Position numbers and translations under genes: made by a program
Notes under the pieces: generated by a model
The model's database searches: none
Told to the model about the DNA's origin: nothing
Seen by the model: only the letters and a program-made list of their open reading frames with translations
Part shown: positions 12,786 to 25,519 of the stretch, piece after piece
Layout of the letters: each line of letters opens with the position of its first letter
Position numbering within the stretch: the stretch's first letter is position 1
Source of the DNA: Stereum hirsutum FP-91666 SS1
Taxonomy: Eukaryota; Basidiomycota; Agaricomycetes; Russulales; Stereaceae
Length of the DNA stretch: 64,000 bases
Direction: 5' to 3'
NCBI RefSeq assembly: GCF_000264905.1
Contig: NW_006763139.1
Coordinates: forward strand, 12,632 to 76,631

Positions 12786-14429
12786 TCAGACAATCAACAG
12801 AGATCCCAAAGCCATACCAACGACCATCGTCAACCCCGACGAGTACCACCCCATGCTGAGAGCCGCAGGGGCACCGCTCGACGACGCGCCGGTCGCGGTC
12901 CCGGTAGCACCACTTCCGGTCGCGCTCTTGCTGCCGCTCGAGGCCTTGGAAGACCCGGTGGCGGCGGCGGAACCACTGCCGGTGGTCGAGGCGCCGGTGC
13001 CGGTGGGGCTGACGCCAACGAGGTCGGTGAAGAGAGCGGAGGAAGTGTAGGTAATGCAGTTCGAGGTTGCGGCGGGGGTGGGGCTGAAGGAGGAAACGAG
13101 GAGTGGTTAGTGGGTTGAGTAGGTAGCGTGCGAGGTGAAAGGAGTGACGTACGTGTAGGGAATGTCAGTGATGGAGACGGTCTCGGCGGGCTGGGTGTAC
13201 ACGCTGGTAGCACCGTTAACGACGTAAGTTCCAACGGGCGTCATGTCGTCACCCTCGCACTGTACATCACCAGTCAGTACCTTGTCTTAATGCACAGAAA
13301 TGGGCAAAGATGAAAACGTACGTATTCGAAGACACCGTCCTGGGCGTTGTTGGGCGCATTGTACGTGCACCCAAGCCTGTCGTAGATGTTCTGGCAGAGA
13401 CCTTGCGGGTTGGAACCAGTCTGGTCGCAGACCTTGCCACAGGTGAAGTTACCGCCGATGAAGCTAGTTAAGAAAGAGCATATAAGGAATCATCCTGGGA
13501 CGGTGGGGCAGGAACATGATGACGTAGGTGGTGAAGAGAACCAGGACGTACAAGGACCAGTGGTTAGCCTGGGCGTATGTCGAGTTGTCGCCGTTGCTCG
13601 AGGGGAATGCGTTGGAGAAGACGGCACCGCCCATGGGGTTACCGTTCTACGATGCAAACGATATGTTAACCTCAGGTTCCACCCTAGCAAGAGAAAGCCG
13701 CGAAGAAAGAAGAGACACGCACACCGTCCTGTCCTCCAGAATCGAGCTCTCCTCCGTAGTCGTCAGCCGGGATGTTAAGCAGGGTCTGGTCGACGAACGC
13801 TGCGATCTGCAGGTACGAAGGAGTTTTAACGAATTGGATACCGGTGATAGCGCCCTCAGGGATAAGACGGGTGCCGTATCCCTTCTTGGTGCACCACGCG
13901 ACTTCCTCGCCCTCAGAGTCAGCGATGCTAAGAAGAGAACGTGGCGAGGTAAGCACGTCTGAAGTGGACGGAAGAAGCGAGGATGGGGGACGTACGCAGT
14001 GTTGGCTTCGGGAGGTGCCCAAATACAGAAGTCTAATTATAGATGTGCACCGTGGGAACGCGTGTTCGCCAGTCAGAATACGCGAGGCAGACCACCATTC
14101 AGGAGAGCGAAAAGAACGCACCATCGATGTGGTTGACAACCATCGTCTGGCACAGGGATTCCTGGTTCTCCGTTGTCGAGTTGCAGACATTGTAGCCGGT
14201 CTGGGTTCCACGGGGGTCAGCGGTGTCGGTGTCGACTTGCTGGGGCTGTTTGTCCGGTCCATTTCGTAAGTTTCAGACGCTGAAGAGAAGACATTATGAA
14301 TATAGAACGTACAAGAGAGCCCCATGTAAGGGTCTTCGAGATGAGCGGGTCGATGGAGTTGAAGTAGTCGGCTTTGACAACCGACGTGGCAACGACGGCA
14401 AGAACGGGCAAGAGAGCAGCACGAGTCAT
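12786..14429 (-). CDS. Macrofage activating glycoprotein homologue, secreted and probably GPI-anchored
   Basis: A multi-exon gene encoding a secreted protein of about 370 residues. It starts with a clear signal peptide, MTRAALLPVLAVVATSVVKA. Exons then give VDTDTADPRGTQTGYNVCNS, TENQESLCQTMVVNHID, FCIWAPPEANT, VAWCTKKGYGTRLIPEGAIT, an internal VDQTLLNIPADDYGGEL, then NGNPMGGAVF and FEYCEGDDMTPVG. This order and the paired cysteines match the basidiomycete family annotated as macrofage activating glycoprotein. The C-terminus is a Thr/Ser/Gly/Ala-rich stalk followed by a hydrophobic tail (MVVGMALGSLLIV), the usual shape of a GPI-anchor signal. Its biological role in the fungus is unknown; surface location is inferred. 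The first intron joins GSL to PQQVDTD using an acceptor at AAACAG. Confidence 0.85.
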
Positions 14430-14593
14430 TGTTGTGAAAGGATACGAGTCGAGATTCTAAAGGATAGTGGGTGTTCGAGAGCGATTAAAAGAGCACAGTT
14501 CGTAGAGGTAGTAACTCGAACGCGCGATGAGGCAAAGGGGAAGAGTTAAGGTGGGAGAAGAGAAAATCGTTAGCGAACAGCGCATCAAGAGGC

Positions 14594-14604
14594 CCTATAT
14601 ATAT
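14594..14604 (-). promoter_or_regulatory. TATA box of the glycoprotein gene
   Basis: A TATATATAT core lies about 165 bases upstream of the start codon at 14429 on the minus strand. Spacing suits a leader of roughly 130 bases. Confidence 0.5.
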
Positions 14605-16063
14605 CTGCGGTCGCATATCCCCGGCTGTCCGCGTCTTGCCGCGTGCCGGCTCCTACCGCATTCGGACGCTCTCCGTTCCTCGACCTCGCGTAAAGGTGCA
14701 CGAAATTCTCTGTTTCTTGGACTTTTTCTGGCCATCATACCTCGTACAAAAGCCCAATTCGCTGCATCTACAGTACATAGCTGAATCCCTTGGCATACTC
14801 GATGGAAAGTGGGGGCTGCGGTTGCTCAGACAGCCTGCGGCTTGGCACTGGCCGGGACCCGTTCGAGACATGCAGAAGCCCATATCCGGTAACCGATATG
14901 AATTCTTATAGAAGGTGCTCGGGCCTTGGACTCAAACAGTGGTTTTGATGTCATGGTGGGGCTTGCCATCCATGGGACCATCCCCTCAGGCTTCATGAGC
15001 TATAACCTATAAATATGGCAGGCTTGAATGGTGGGATTCTGAGTCTGAAGGTCCTCGGCAACTGTCTACTCACTCCTGATTAAAATGACCGGGGAGAAAG
15101 TTGCCGTAATAATTCACGCATTGCCAATGCGCCGGTCTCCTGTATATAAAGCCCGTGAAACAAAGGCGTCCAATAAAAAGTCACGTTTCTACCGTAGGAT
15201 GTCATAGGGTATGCCCCGATGGTTACGTCGACGTTCCTCCACGAACGCAATATTTTGAACAATATTGAGTGATTTGTTTTCCGGGGTCACACGCCGACGA
15301 TGCTTAAATTCAGGAGTGGCAAGACTCCGTTTCCATGCCATTCTCGGTTACCTATTTTCGAATCGCCGCCAATATTTGCAGAAGAGTCCAAGCTGCGGTT
15401 GGCGGAATTGCTCGATCAGTTCCGGGCACCTCTTGTGCTATTCATAGCCGTATCATGCATGCACGGACCTGTTTGCGCGTGTCCCTGTCCGTCAGGCTTT
15501 CGCCAGGCGGAGAACTTGTCGATGTCAGCAACCATTCGATGTCGATCAAAATGGCTTCGAGATACACCATGGTTGCCCTTGACCTGAAGCATGCATGTTT
15601 GGGCCGATGCAGCCATTGAATATTCATGGACCAGTCATCCACTGCCAGGTGCTCGAATCCAGAGAAAAATGAGGCGGGGTCGACGAGACATCAGCGTTAC
15701 GTATATACTAGGTTTCATCGCCGAGATTCGTAGATGACGCAGACTTGGCACCATGTCTGCCCAGCAAAAATGAGGTTTTCCAGCCCTCTTTCGAACAAAG
15801 TTGGTCAATATCGGTAATATCTCCAAGCTTAAGGCGATCAAATCGACAGGCGAATGCGTTTCGCACTCCTGAAGAAAAGAACGTCCGACTTCAATTCAGC
15901 GCCGTACGTATCGGCATTCCCGATTCTGAAGGCTGTTCTGCTGTTCGTGATACGACGATCTACTATGCTGTCCCTTGGAGGGAACTTCGTCCTCATCAAG
16001 ACACAAGGACACCCGCCTCAACCTACCCGCAGTATACATTCACTGGAACATCGGTAGCGATTG
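14605..16063. other. Intergenic, no gene recognised
   Basis: About 1.4 kb between the glycoprotein promoter and the 3' end of the transporter gene. Short frames on both strands have no conserved motif or plausible intron structure. Confidence 0.4.
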
Positions 16064-19000
16064 TCAGTAGCTCATTATTCGAGAGAGCGGTGGAGAATGC
16101 GTACTTGGACATCCCACAGCCGTACCGTGCACACTGCCCGAAACACCAGCGATTTGCAGGACGGCGTTGATAATTCCACCCAGCCCTGAAAGTGATCGAT
16201 GAGCGAGATAATATCCTCAGACCTTGTCCGACAGAACGCATCGAGAACTTACCTTCACCAGCGATCATACCAGCCGCCACCGGGAACATATACTGCTCGC
16301 ACATCAGTCAACACACCCCATTCGAAGAACCTGAAGGCACAGACCATCGTATAACTCGCCCCACCGAACCTCCGCCACGTCAATCCCGCGACACTGCCCA
16401 TGAACATAGCGATAGGGTACGTGCACGTATTGAGGATGAACGCTATGCCTATCGCGTTCCAGTTTGGGACTAGGTGGCGCTTTGCGGGTGGGACGAAGCG
16501 GTATTTGAAGATGGTGGTGAGGACGGCGAGGATTCCTAGGCCCTGGTGTGATTCATAAATGATAAGTGCTAGTGCTGAAATCGTAAGCTGGGGAGATGAA
16601 GACGTACGATGGCGGTGTAGCCACTGGATGGAGGGATTGGGAGTGTTGGAGACGAGACCGCAACGGCTACTGCGCGCCACGAAGCTACATCAGGCGCAGG
16701 GAATGAACAGGTAGTGGATGCTTCGAGGTCGTTGATGCAAGGATAGGCTGACGAAGGTAAACCGATCAAAGCGTGAAGAGCGAGCGTGAAGGAGTTACAA
16801 AACTGACCAGTAGAGAACAAAACATACATCCCAGTGCTCATGAAGATGGAGACAAGAGCACCACAACATTGTGCATAGAGCTGGACCCGCGGTGAAGCTC
16901 CGAGCAGGTGCGTCGACTTGAGATCACCTACCGGATTCAGAGCCTTCCTTCATGACCGTACAGACGAATATAAGTTAGCACACTCACCTAGCATATCCGC
17001 ACACTGCTCCGAAGCACCCAGAGCGATCATCCCCGTCAACGAATTTAATCTCTGATTATCCGGGACGCTCAAATGCCGCCCCCTACTAACGCCCCCGAAT
17101 ATCAACTGACTCGCATTTCCAATACTCGTCACAGGAATCACCGAGACCCTACCAGAGCACTCTGCCCCGATGAGCGAGAAGAGAAAGGCGAAGATGATGG
17201 CGAGGAGGGTGACACCGGCGTTTTGATTGAATTGGGTGGACATGACGATCATGGTGACGACGGTGGCGAGCAGCATCCCGCCAACCCACATCCATGACGG
17301 GACTTGTTCGTGCGGAGGGGCTGGGTCGTATATGGGTTCTGATTCCGGGTTGGATTTGATGTATGAATCGGTTGAGGGGGGAGGCGATTTCCGCAGGCGA
17401 GCAAGGATTGGTTGTAACATTTGGTGGATAGCGGTGAAGACGCTGGAAAAGTTGCAAAATACTTCTGCGAATGAGGCACAGAGAACTGAAAAGTGCAGGA
17501 AGTGAGGTTCATCAACATGGTTTGATACGAAGGTGGCGTACGGATGAACGTTCCGGGCCAAATCAGCCAATACCTCGGGGAAGGCTGGTTGACAGGATCA
17601 TCGAGTACCATGTTCATCATCTACGTCGAATTTGTAAAATGTCAATGATCACTACTGCTCTGTATTGACTACACGATACAGAAATGCTTACGCTGATATA
17701 CCCAGGATACTCGGAGCTGACTGGTGTTCCGAAAGCTTTACCAGTGGCGATCAAAGCCGGACCAATGACCATCCACGATAGAACGCTACCGCCAAGGAAC
17801 GAGGCGGAATTGTTAAATCCAACAAGGAGGCCTACACCGAGAAAGGCAGGAGTCCATCTATACGGCAGTTAATACATAAGTTAGATGCGCTCGACTAAAA
17901 GGGGAAAGTCTACTACTCGATGACCCATGAAAAGTTCTCCGCACGTACGATCCACGACCACCCGGCCCTATAGAACCACCAGGCCTATAGCAAGGACAAA
18001 TAATTAGTGTTCTCCGCGACGAGCACGAAATAGAGAATGTACCCAGTGCCAGTCCCACATGATCCCGGGCTAAGAGAAGAACATTATCGTAAAGGTATAC
18101 GATTCGGATGAAAAACAAAAAGGAAAACATACTGCGTATTCGGAGACCACTCTCCAGCATATTGCGGTGAAGAATGCGATGAGTAGAGCGTACGTTTTCT
18201 TCCGTGCGTTGACTGCAGCATTTTTCCCGACGTGAAGGGACCTGATAGTGTATGCCTGAAAAGCGATGGTCAGCTCTAGGATAGGTCGCAAGTCGAGCAA
18301 TCTTCACTCACAGTGGCAACGCTGTTTGGAAAGACGAGCTTCAACCTCAGGATATAGAACTTACGTAGCGGAATGGTGAAGAAAATCCCGAAATATGCAC
18401 AGCAAATTGTAAACGTGAACAACCTCCCGATGTCGTCCTTCGGACTATTCCCCATGACGCCTAACTGATACATCGCCGGAAACCCACTCGCAAACAGCAA
18501 ACCCAACGATCCTGCTGCGGTTGCTGCACTCATCACACACACGTTCTCTTTCGGTCCAAAGTAGCCCCCTCCAAAGCGCTCGGGAAGGATACGAGAGAGG
18601 GGCTTGATGATGGCGAAGCCAAAAATGGAGCCAAAGAGTCCCGAGCCGAACGTCCAGCCTGTTTTTAGGCCGAGGTAGACGTTTGATGCTGCGATGACAC
18701 CACCGAGTGTGCAGCCAACGAGAATGGCGCGGAAGGTGAGTTGATGAGGTTCTGGGATGGCATCGGGATCCTCGGGCTGCGTGGCCAAAGAGAAGAAAGA
18801 TTATGAGATGCGGCAAGAGCAGAGAAATTAGACAAAGCTGCGAATAGCGAGGGAGGCTCACGAATGGGACATCTGTTCCAAGCAAAGTTTTTTCCTCGTC
18901 ATCCTCGACATTGTCACCGACGTCCCCCGTAACTGACTTCTCATCCTCGACATTTGCCTCCAAGATAACAGTCTCATGGTCTTTCTCCTTCTCACCGTGT

Positions 19001-19122
19001 TCCTGAGGTGCTCCAGAACGCATGGATGCGACATCCACTTCGGCCGCAGAAATGTTCAAGTGGCCACCGTAGGAGAGCGCAGGGGGATCTGCAATGTTAG
19101 CCATGCTGGCCGTAGAGGTCAT
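16064..19122 (-). CDS. OPT-family oligopeptide/metal-complex transporter
   Basis: A many-exon gene for a polytopic membrane transporter of roughly 750 residues (PF03169 OPT). After an acidic cytosolic N-terminus come DPDAIPEPHQLTFRAILVGC, then NVYLGLKTGWTFGSGLFGSI, FGGGYFGPKENVCVMSAATA, WTPAFLGVGLLVGFNNSASF, WMWVGGMLLATVVTMIVMST, GAECSGRVSVIPVTSIGNAS, HLVPNWNAIGIAFILNTCTY and a final LGGIINAVLQIAGVSG ending with the typical TAVGCP motif. These are OPT signature segments. The sequence looks nearer the YSL-like branch than the classical peptide branch, since the SPYxEV-type motif of the latter was not seen; this is inference. Start chosen at MTSTASMAN (19122); an upstream in-frame ATG at 19194 gives a less natural leader. 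The last exon uses an intron just before LGGII, which sets the stop at 16064. Confidence 0.87.
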
Positions 19123-19511
19123 GGAGGAGACTTCACTGGAGTCAGCTTTATGCGCGAGGTGGAGACGATAAGAGGTACGGCACAGAATGAGCACGAGATC
19201 CTAGACTGAAGATAAGCAGGCAGCTTCGACATTCTTGTCTAATAATAAATATGCTTCAGCTGAAACAGGACCAGTGATGCATGAAGGGAATGCGTCACGC
19301 CTGAAGACATCGCGTACGAGGATATTTCTCGGGTGACTCGGAGCATTAACGTACTGTGAGAAGCGGGGAGCCATTCCGAGTTCTGTGAAGGTGAAAAAGT
19401 AGCCGTATCCGACCATTGGTAGGTAGGACATTCGGAGCCAGAGTGAGCAACCATCCTTTGCACAGAAAACAAAACATCGGGAAAGTCTCGTATTTATCGG
19501 ATCTTGGCTGA
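19123..19511. other. Short intergenic tract
   Basis: This separates the transporter start from the 3' end of the GMC oxidoreductase gene. No gene is seen. Confidence 0.4.
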
Positions 19512-22323
19512 TCAAACCGCTTCAGCCCTTCGTGCTATGGCACAGGAGCTATTTTTGGACGCCCCCTTGATCAGGTCTGCAGCACGCTCTGCGAGAATAT
19601 AAGTCGGCCCTTGTGTATGGACAGACGGGATGAACGGCTGAGAACGCCACCGGTAGCAAGCAAAACATCGTTACCGTGGTGAACTCATGGACGGACTCTC
19701 GAAGGCAAAGCAAGTCACTCACGAATGCGGATGCATCGACAACCCTCAACCCCACTGTCCCCTTTACCGTCAAATCCGACTTCAGTACTCCGCCACCTCT
19801 TCCACTTCCATGTGCCTTCCTCGTCGTGTTGGCTCCAGTGCCGCTATACACCTTAGGTTCCATAGCTGCCGTGCAGCACGGATGAAATACCGTCGCAGAA
19901 TTGTTTCTTACATACTCTTCTATCTCTGCATCAGTAATGGCCTGCGCAAATTCCCCATACTCTTCGAGGATCCATCCATTCCATGACGATGCGGACATGA
20001 AACGACGTGCAGATTTGATCGCTGAGACCATGGTGAGAATATCGAAGCGTGTGGCGAGGAGGTTGGGATTGATGACTGGCGGGTCGAAGGGGGAGGATGA
20101 CTGGAGAGTTATATTGCCGACTGAACGGTGTGGCACAAAAGGTGAATGCTATCAGCAATAAATAACCAATCGGGTCTGTAAGCCACCAACCTGACGATGG
20201 TGAAACGACGTTTGTGGCCATGGAAAAGAAATGGCCATCCGGGCGTGTCCCACTCACATATCTCAGCGCGTCCTATCGAGCGTATACAACCGATCGTTGT
20301 CATCAAGTCTCGTGTTGCCGACTTTCCGTACAAGTCACTCACTGAGAAGATAAACTCGTAATGCCCAGAAGTTGATCCTGCGCTAGGGTCTTCTATCGTC
20401 CCATTTCCAAATGCTGGATCATCGTCTCGTAGCCTCAAGAACCCCTTCTGGTTTGCGCCGCTCAGTATCAATTCTCCCGTACGATCGGTCTCCCAAAGAC
20501 TGAGTTGCTCATTGAAGAACTCAGCATTAAGTTGAAGATTGTCAAGCGTATCATTTGAGCTGACGGTCCACGATGACCCTAAAAGAGGATGATCCTGCAC
20601 GAGCCTGGTGTAAGAAGAATATAGAGAGAAAGGGAATTTGGGGAAGAGACTCACAACTAGCTTTCGTCCGACGCCTGGGATATCGACGAGTGTCTGTATT
20701 CCGAGAGATGAGAGTTGCGAGGCATCTCCTATACCAGACAACATGACTATCCCGAAGCAAAGCAACATATCGCGTAGGGATAGGTCAGACAGGCCAGACA
20801 ATACTAAGATCAACGCCGATGACTGTCCACGCACGTATCTGGGGAGTCTTGACTGCACCCGCCGACAATATAACTTCTTGAGTTGCATTGAGTATGAATA
20901 TCGAGTCTAACATGCATACACATTGTGATAATCAGATAATTATCTCCCTGTAAAGTGGAACTTTACCCACCGGAAGCGCTTTGAGTCAACTCGACACTCC
21001 TGAAAGCTGCGGTTTCGTTTTCAGATACTGTCTGGACGACTCTTGTCACGAGCGTGTTCACGAGAACATGGAGATTCGCTCTGGAGAGAGCTGGAGCAAT
21101 GTATGCTGATGCAGAGCTGGATCTTACACCATTGGAGATCTTATGTGTCGTGATTAGGAATGATTGACTCAAGGGAAACGAGGGACAATGGATACCGTGT
21201 ATGGAGCCCAGCCTGTACAACCCTGTCGAATGAGTAACCTGATAGTGAATCGAGACCATCTACACGCACTTATTCCAATAGTATTGCCCGAGTTCATGTC
21301 GATGTTATATGGATATTCAGACGAAAGCTCCGCCGATGCGTTAAGGACCCTATCGTCTGTAGGTAACCGAAGGCCGGGAAGACTGGTACGAAGAGGCCCT
21401 GTTGAGACATCAACACCAGCAGATCCGTGCGATCAAGTGACGCTAATCAATTGTCATGATGTAGATTGCGTACGAACCATGATGACCATGAATCGAGGAC
21501 AGAATCTCACCACTCGTGTCGCGATGGTCCGTGGGTGCCGTCAAGTTTTCCATCTGTAAGTTGGAGTGAGTACACGGAAAAGGTCAGATAGGTGGGAGTC
21601 TCAGTACTTTCAAGATATAAGGGAAAAGAGACTCCCAAGACCACCCATCGTCTCCTGTAAAGTCTGCCCAACGATCGAAGTCGTCCATTGATCCTCGATT
21701 GAACGCCATGTTGTCTATATTCGAGAACACTAAGATGCACGTCGACTAAATCCAGTAACGATTTAGTCCACTCACTAATGGCCGTGGAGCCACCGAGCAC
21801 AAAACCTCTCGGGTATGATACCGACCGACCATTCAACCCAGGCATATTGGTCGTCGTGAAATTCCAGTCCTGGATTACGATGAAAACCGTCAGACATGTA
21901 ACATGATTGGAGGCATGGTATGACACCCGTACAAATTGCGATCCTTGGAGTCGACTTTGAAGCCCAGGTACTTTAATATTTGTGTTTTCGAAGTCACTGC
22001 ATAGTCTGCTGGAGACGGCTATGTCAACATTCAAGTGGTTGAGCACTCACCTCGATCCAGCTTCTATTAAGAGAACGTTGACCTCCGCATCTTCCGTCAG
22101 GCGATACGCAAGAACACCCCCGGCCGCTCCGCCTTTTCCGGGGTAAAGTCACAATCGTAAGACAATAGTATTGAATGCTAAACAGATAGTGGAGCTTACC
22201 TCCAACGATGATATAGTTGTACCTCGTGTTTGCAAGAAGATCTGACGGAGACTGAAAAAGCGCCGCTTCAACGCCGTGAAGGCATAGAAGCAGGAGAGGA
22301 AAGACAAGGCGTCCGAAGAACAT
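19512..22323 (-). CDS. Secreted GMC oxidoreductase, aryl-alcohol-oxidase-like
   Basis: An FAD flavoenzyme of the glucose-methanol-choline family, about 600 residues in many exons. It starts with a signal peptide (MFFGRLVFPLLLLCLHGVEA). Next come RYNYIIVGGG (dinucleotide-binding motif, split by an intron), VNVLLIEAGS, the GMC signature GRSVSYPRGFVLGGSTAI, SSEYPYNIDMNSGNTIG, VRSSSASAYIAPALSRANLH, VILSAGAVKTPQILLLSGIG-like text, and the catalytic region. The first catalytic His lies in TVFHPCCTAAM and the second in PFIPSVHTQGPTY. Most relatives have Val-Gly where this one has Cys-Cys after HP. Such enzymes oxidise aryl or other primary alcohols and release hydrogen peroxide outside the cell, often to support lignin breakdown; the substrate here is inferred. 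A TATAAA core lies about 55 bases upstream. An intron splits the exon ending in ASAF from PFIPSV near the C-terminus. Confidence 0.85.
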
Positions 22324-22375
22324 ATCAGAGGGAAGGTCTAAGGATGGGTGATCCGAGATAGATGGCCATTCCTGC

Positions 22376-22386
22376 CTTTATATCCA
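22376..22386 (-). promoter_or_regulatory. TATA box of the GMC oxidoreductase gene
   Basis: On the minus strand a GATATAAAGG core lies roughly 55 bases upstream of the start codon at 22323. Confidence 0.5.
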
Positions 22387-24111
22387 GGGATTCAGTTAGA
22401 TTAGGCGCTCGAACATTGCGGGAGGTATTACTTATGTAGTAACGCCCGAGAAGCCTGCAGTCCAAGTTGTACGTTAGCAAGCACTTCCACTGGCAGTCCA
22501 GCTGATAGGATTCGAGTTCTTGGAGCATGCTAGACAAAGTGCATATCTCTAAGCGGCCCTCGGGGCCTTCTTGGAGAGCAAGGTACTCTACATACATTCT
22601 AAGCCAAGTATTTCGAGGCCTGACGCCATGAGATATATTTGCAGCGGGACTCAGACGGCCTCTGTGTGCAGTTCCTGACCACGAGCAGTCATGGGTTCTA
22701 ATATATACGGTATCGGTGGCGCAACAATTGACTACCAATGAACGAAAAATGTTGCAATCAGTCCGTTCTGACCACTTCTCCTTACGGTGAAGAACTTACT
22801 GTAATTCGGTACTTAGGTCTATCAACAGGGAGTGACGTTTTACCGAACACTTCTCAGGAGGCCATAGGTCTTGAATATATACATAAGGTCATGAAAAGAT
22901 CGTCGATGTCGCAAGCGTATGTAAAGGGGAGTCAAGATAGACAAGCAGCATGAGATGAAGCAGACGCAGAAAAAGATATTTTCAACCGACGTGGAAGGCG
23001 CCGAAGGCATCATCCACTTCTCACGGGGAAAACACGCTCCTGTCACGCGGTAAGTGCCGGGAGCGTCTTGTCTGTGACGGGATCGTGTTTTTGTGGCACC
23101 TGTGTAGTTAGTTAGGGGAGGGGGACCTTTGGCAATGAAAACCGTTCGAAATTCCCTCGAAATTCCACGGAGTGACAACTTTGATGGCAATGAGGTAAAC
23201 CCGGCAACGGCACCCGAACAGATAAGCTTGATGGGCGGCGCCTTGCGTACCACTGAAGCGCCCGCACTGGATCGTGTTTCTGATTATCGGGAGCGTGTTT
23301 TTCCCGCCTCGTCCCACCTTCGGTAAAATTCTGGCGGGGAGGTTGGTGTGAAGCGCCCAGGTGCGCAGACACCTTCCTATCCAAAAAAACACGATCCAGT
23401 CCCATCAAAACACGATCCAGCGCGCCTCCGTCACGCCCGCCACACTCCCTCCCTCGCCACCCTTCGCCGGCTTCCCTTCAGTCGCTTTGCTCAGACTCAA
23501 CCATCCACGGCTCTGTAAAAATTCTCAGAGACGTGCCAATGCTTGAGAAAGCCAAAATTAATTTCTGGGCCGCTTCGCGGCCATTTCCAAAGTCCTGTTT
23601 TATTTGTCAGTGATGGTATGTATTTATGTGCATGTACATGTTTCAGAAAATGTAGAAGTACGCTATAATATATGTTTTTTGTTCTCAATGCATGTATAAC
23701 CTATTCCCCGAGTCCCTTACAACGATCGGCCCATAGAAATCAACCTACAAAAATGAATGCGGCTCAGACCGCACCTCCTTGCAGCGGTGCCACACTCAGC
23801 CACACTCCCTTGCTCTCCCGGCGTGTCGTCACTATCCGTCACGTCACGTCACACTGTTACCGTAGCGCGTTTTTTCCATTTCCCAGTTCCACTTCCTTGC
23901 GGTCCGAGCGCGCCGTGGTGCCACACGAACGCCACATCATCCTTTCTTAAACCTTCTGCATTTGTACTGCTAACTTTGTTTCTCTTTACATAGTGTATCA
24001 AGCTTACTTTAGGGAAGCTTGACTAACGTGGTAAACATCCACACGAGATTACACACAGGATGATTCGCGAAGAAGCCTATCCTGACTGGATGAGTACTAC
24101 TAAACTACACT
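22387..24111. other. Repeat-bearing intergenic region
   Basis: This lies between the GMC promoter and the 3' end of the first Old Yellow Enzyme. It holds a cluster of inverted short repeats at 23025-23420 (separate entry). No protein gene is recognised. Confidence 0.5.
23025..23420. repeat. Cluster of inverted GGATCGTGTTTT and GGAGCGTGTTTT boxes
   Basis: Forward GGATCGTGTTT boxes occur at about 23080 and 23268. Reverse-complement copies occur at about 23386-23398 and 23408-23419. A related box, GGAGCGTGTTTTTCCC at about 23290-23305, has an inverted partner GGGGAAAACACGCTCC at about 23024-23040. The arrangement suggests a nonautonomous mobile element or several nested ones; no transposase or target duplication was found. 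Confidence 0.6.

Positions 24112-25519
<1,408 letters not shown>

Noticed and set aside
15300..16170. Plus-strand open frames of about 90-140 codons near the OPT gene's 3' end
   Set aside because: No domain, no plausible splice structure, and the longest overlaps the OPT last exon on the other strand.
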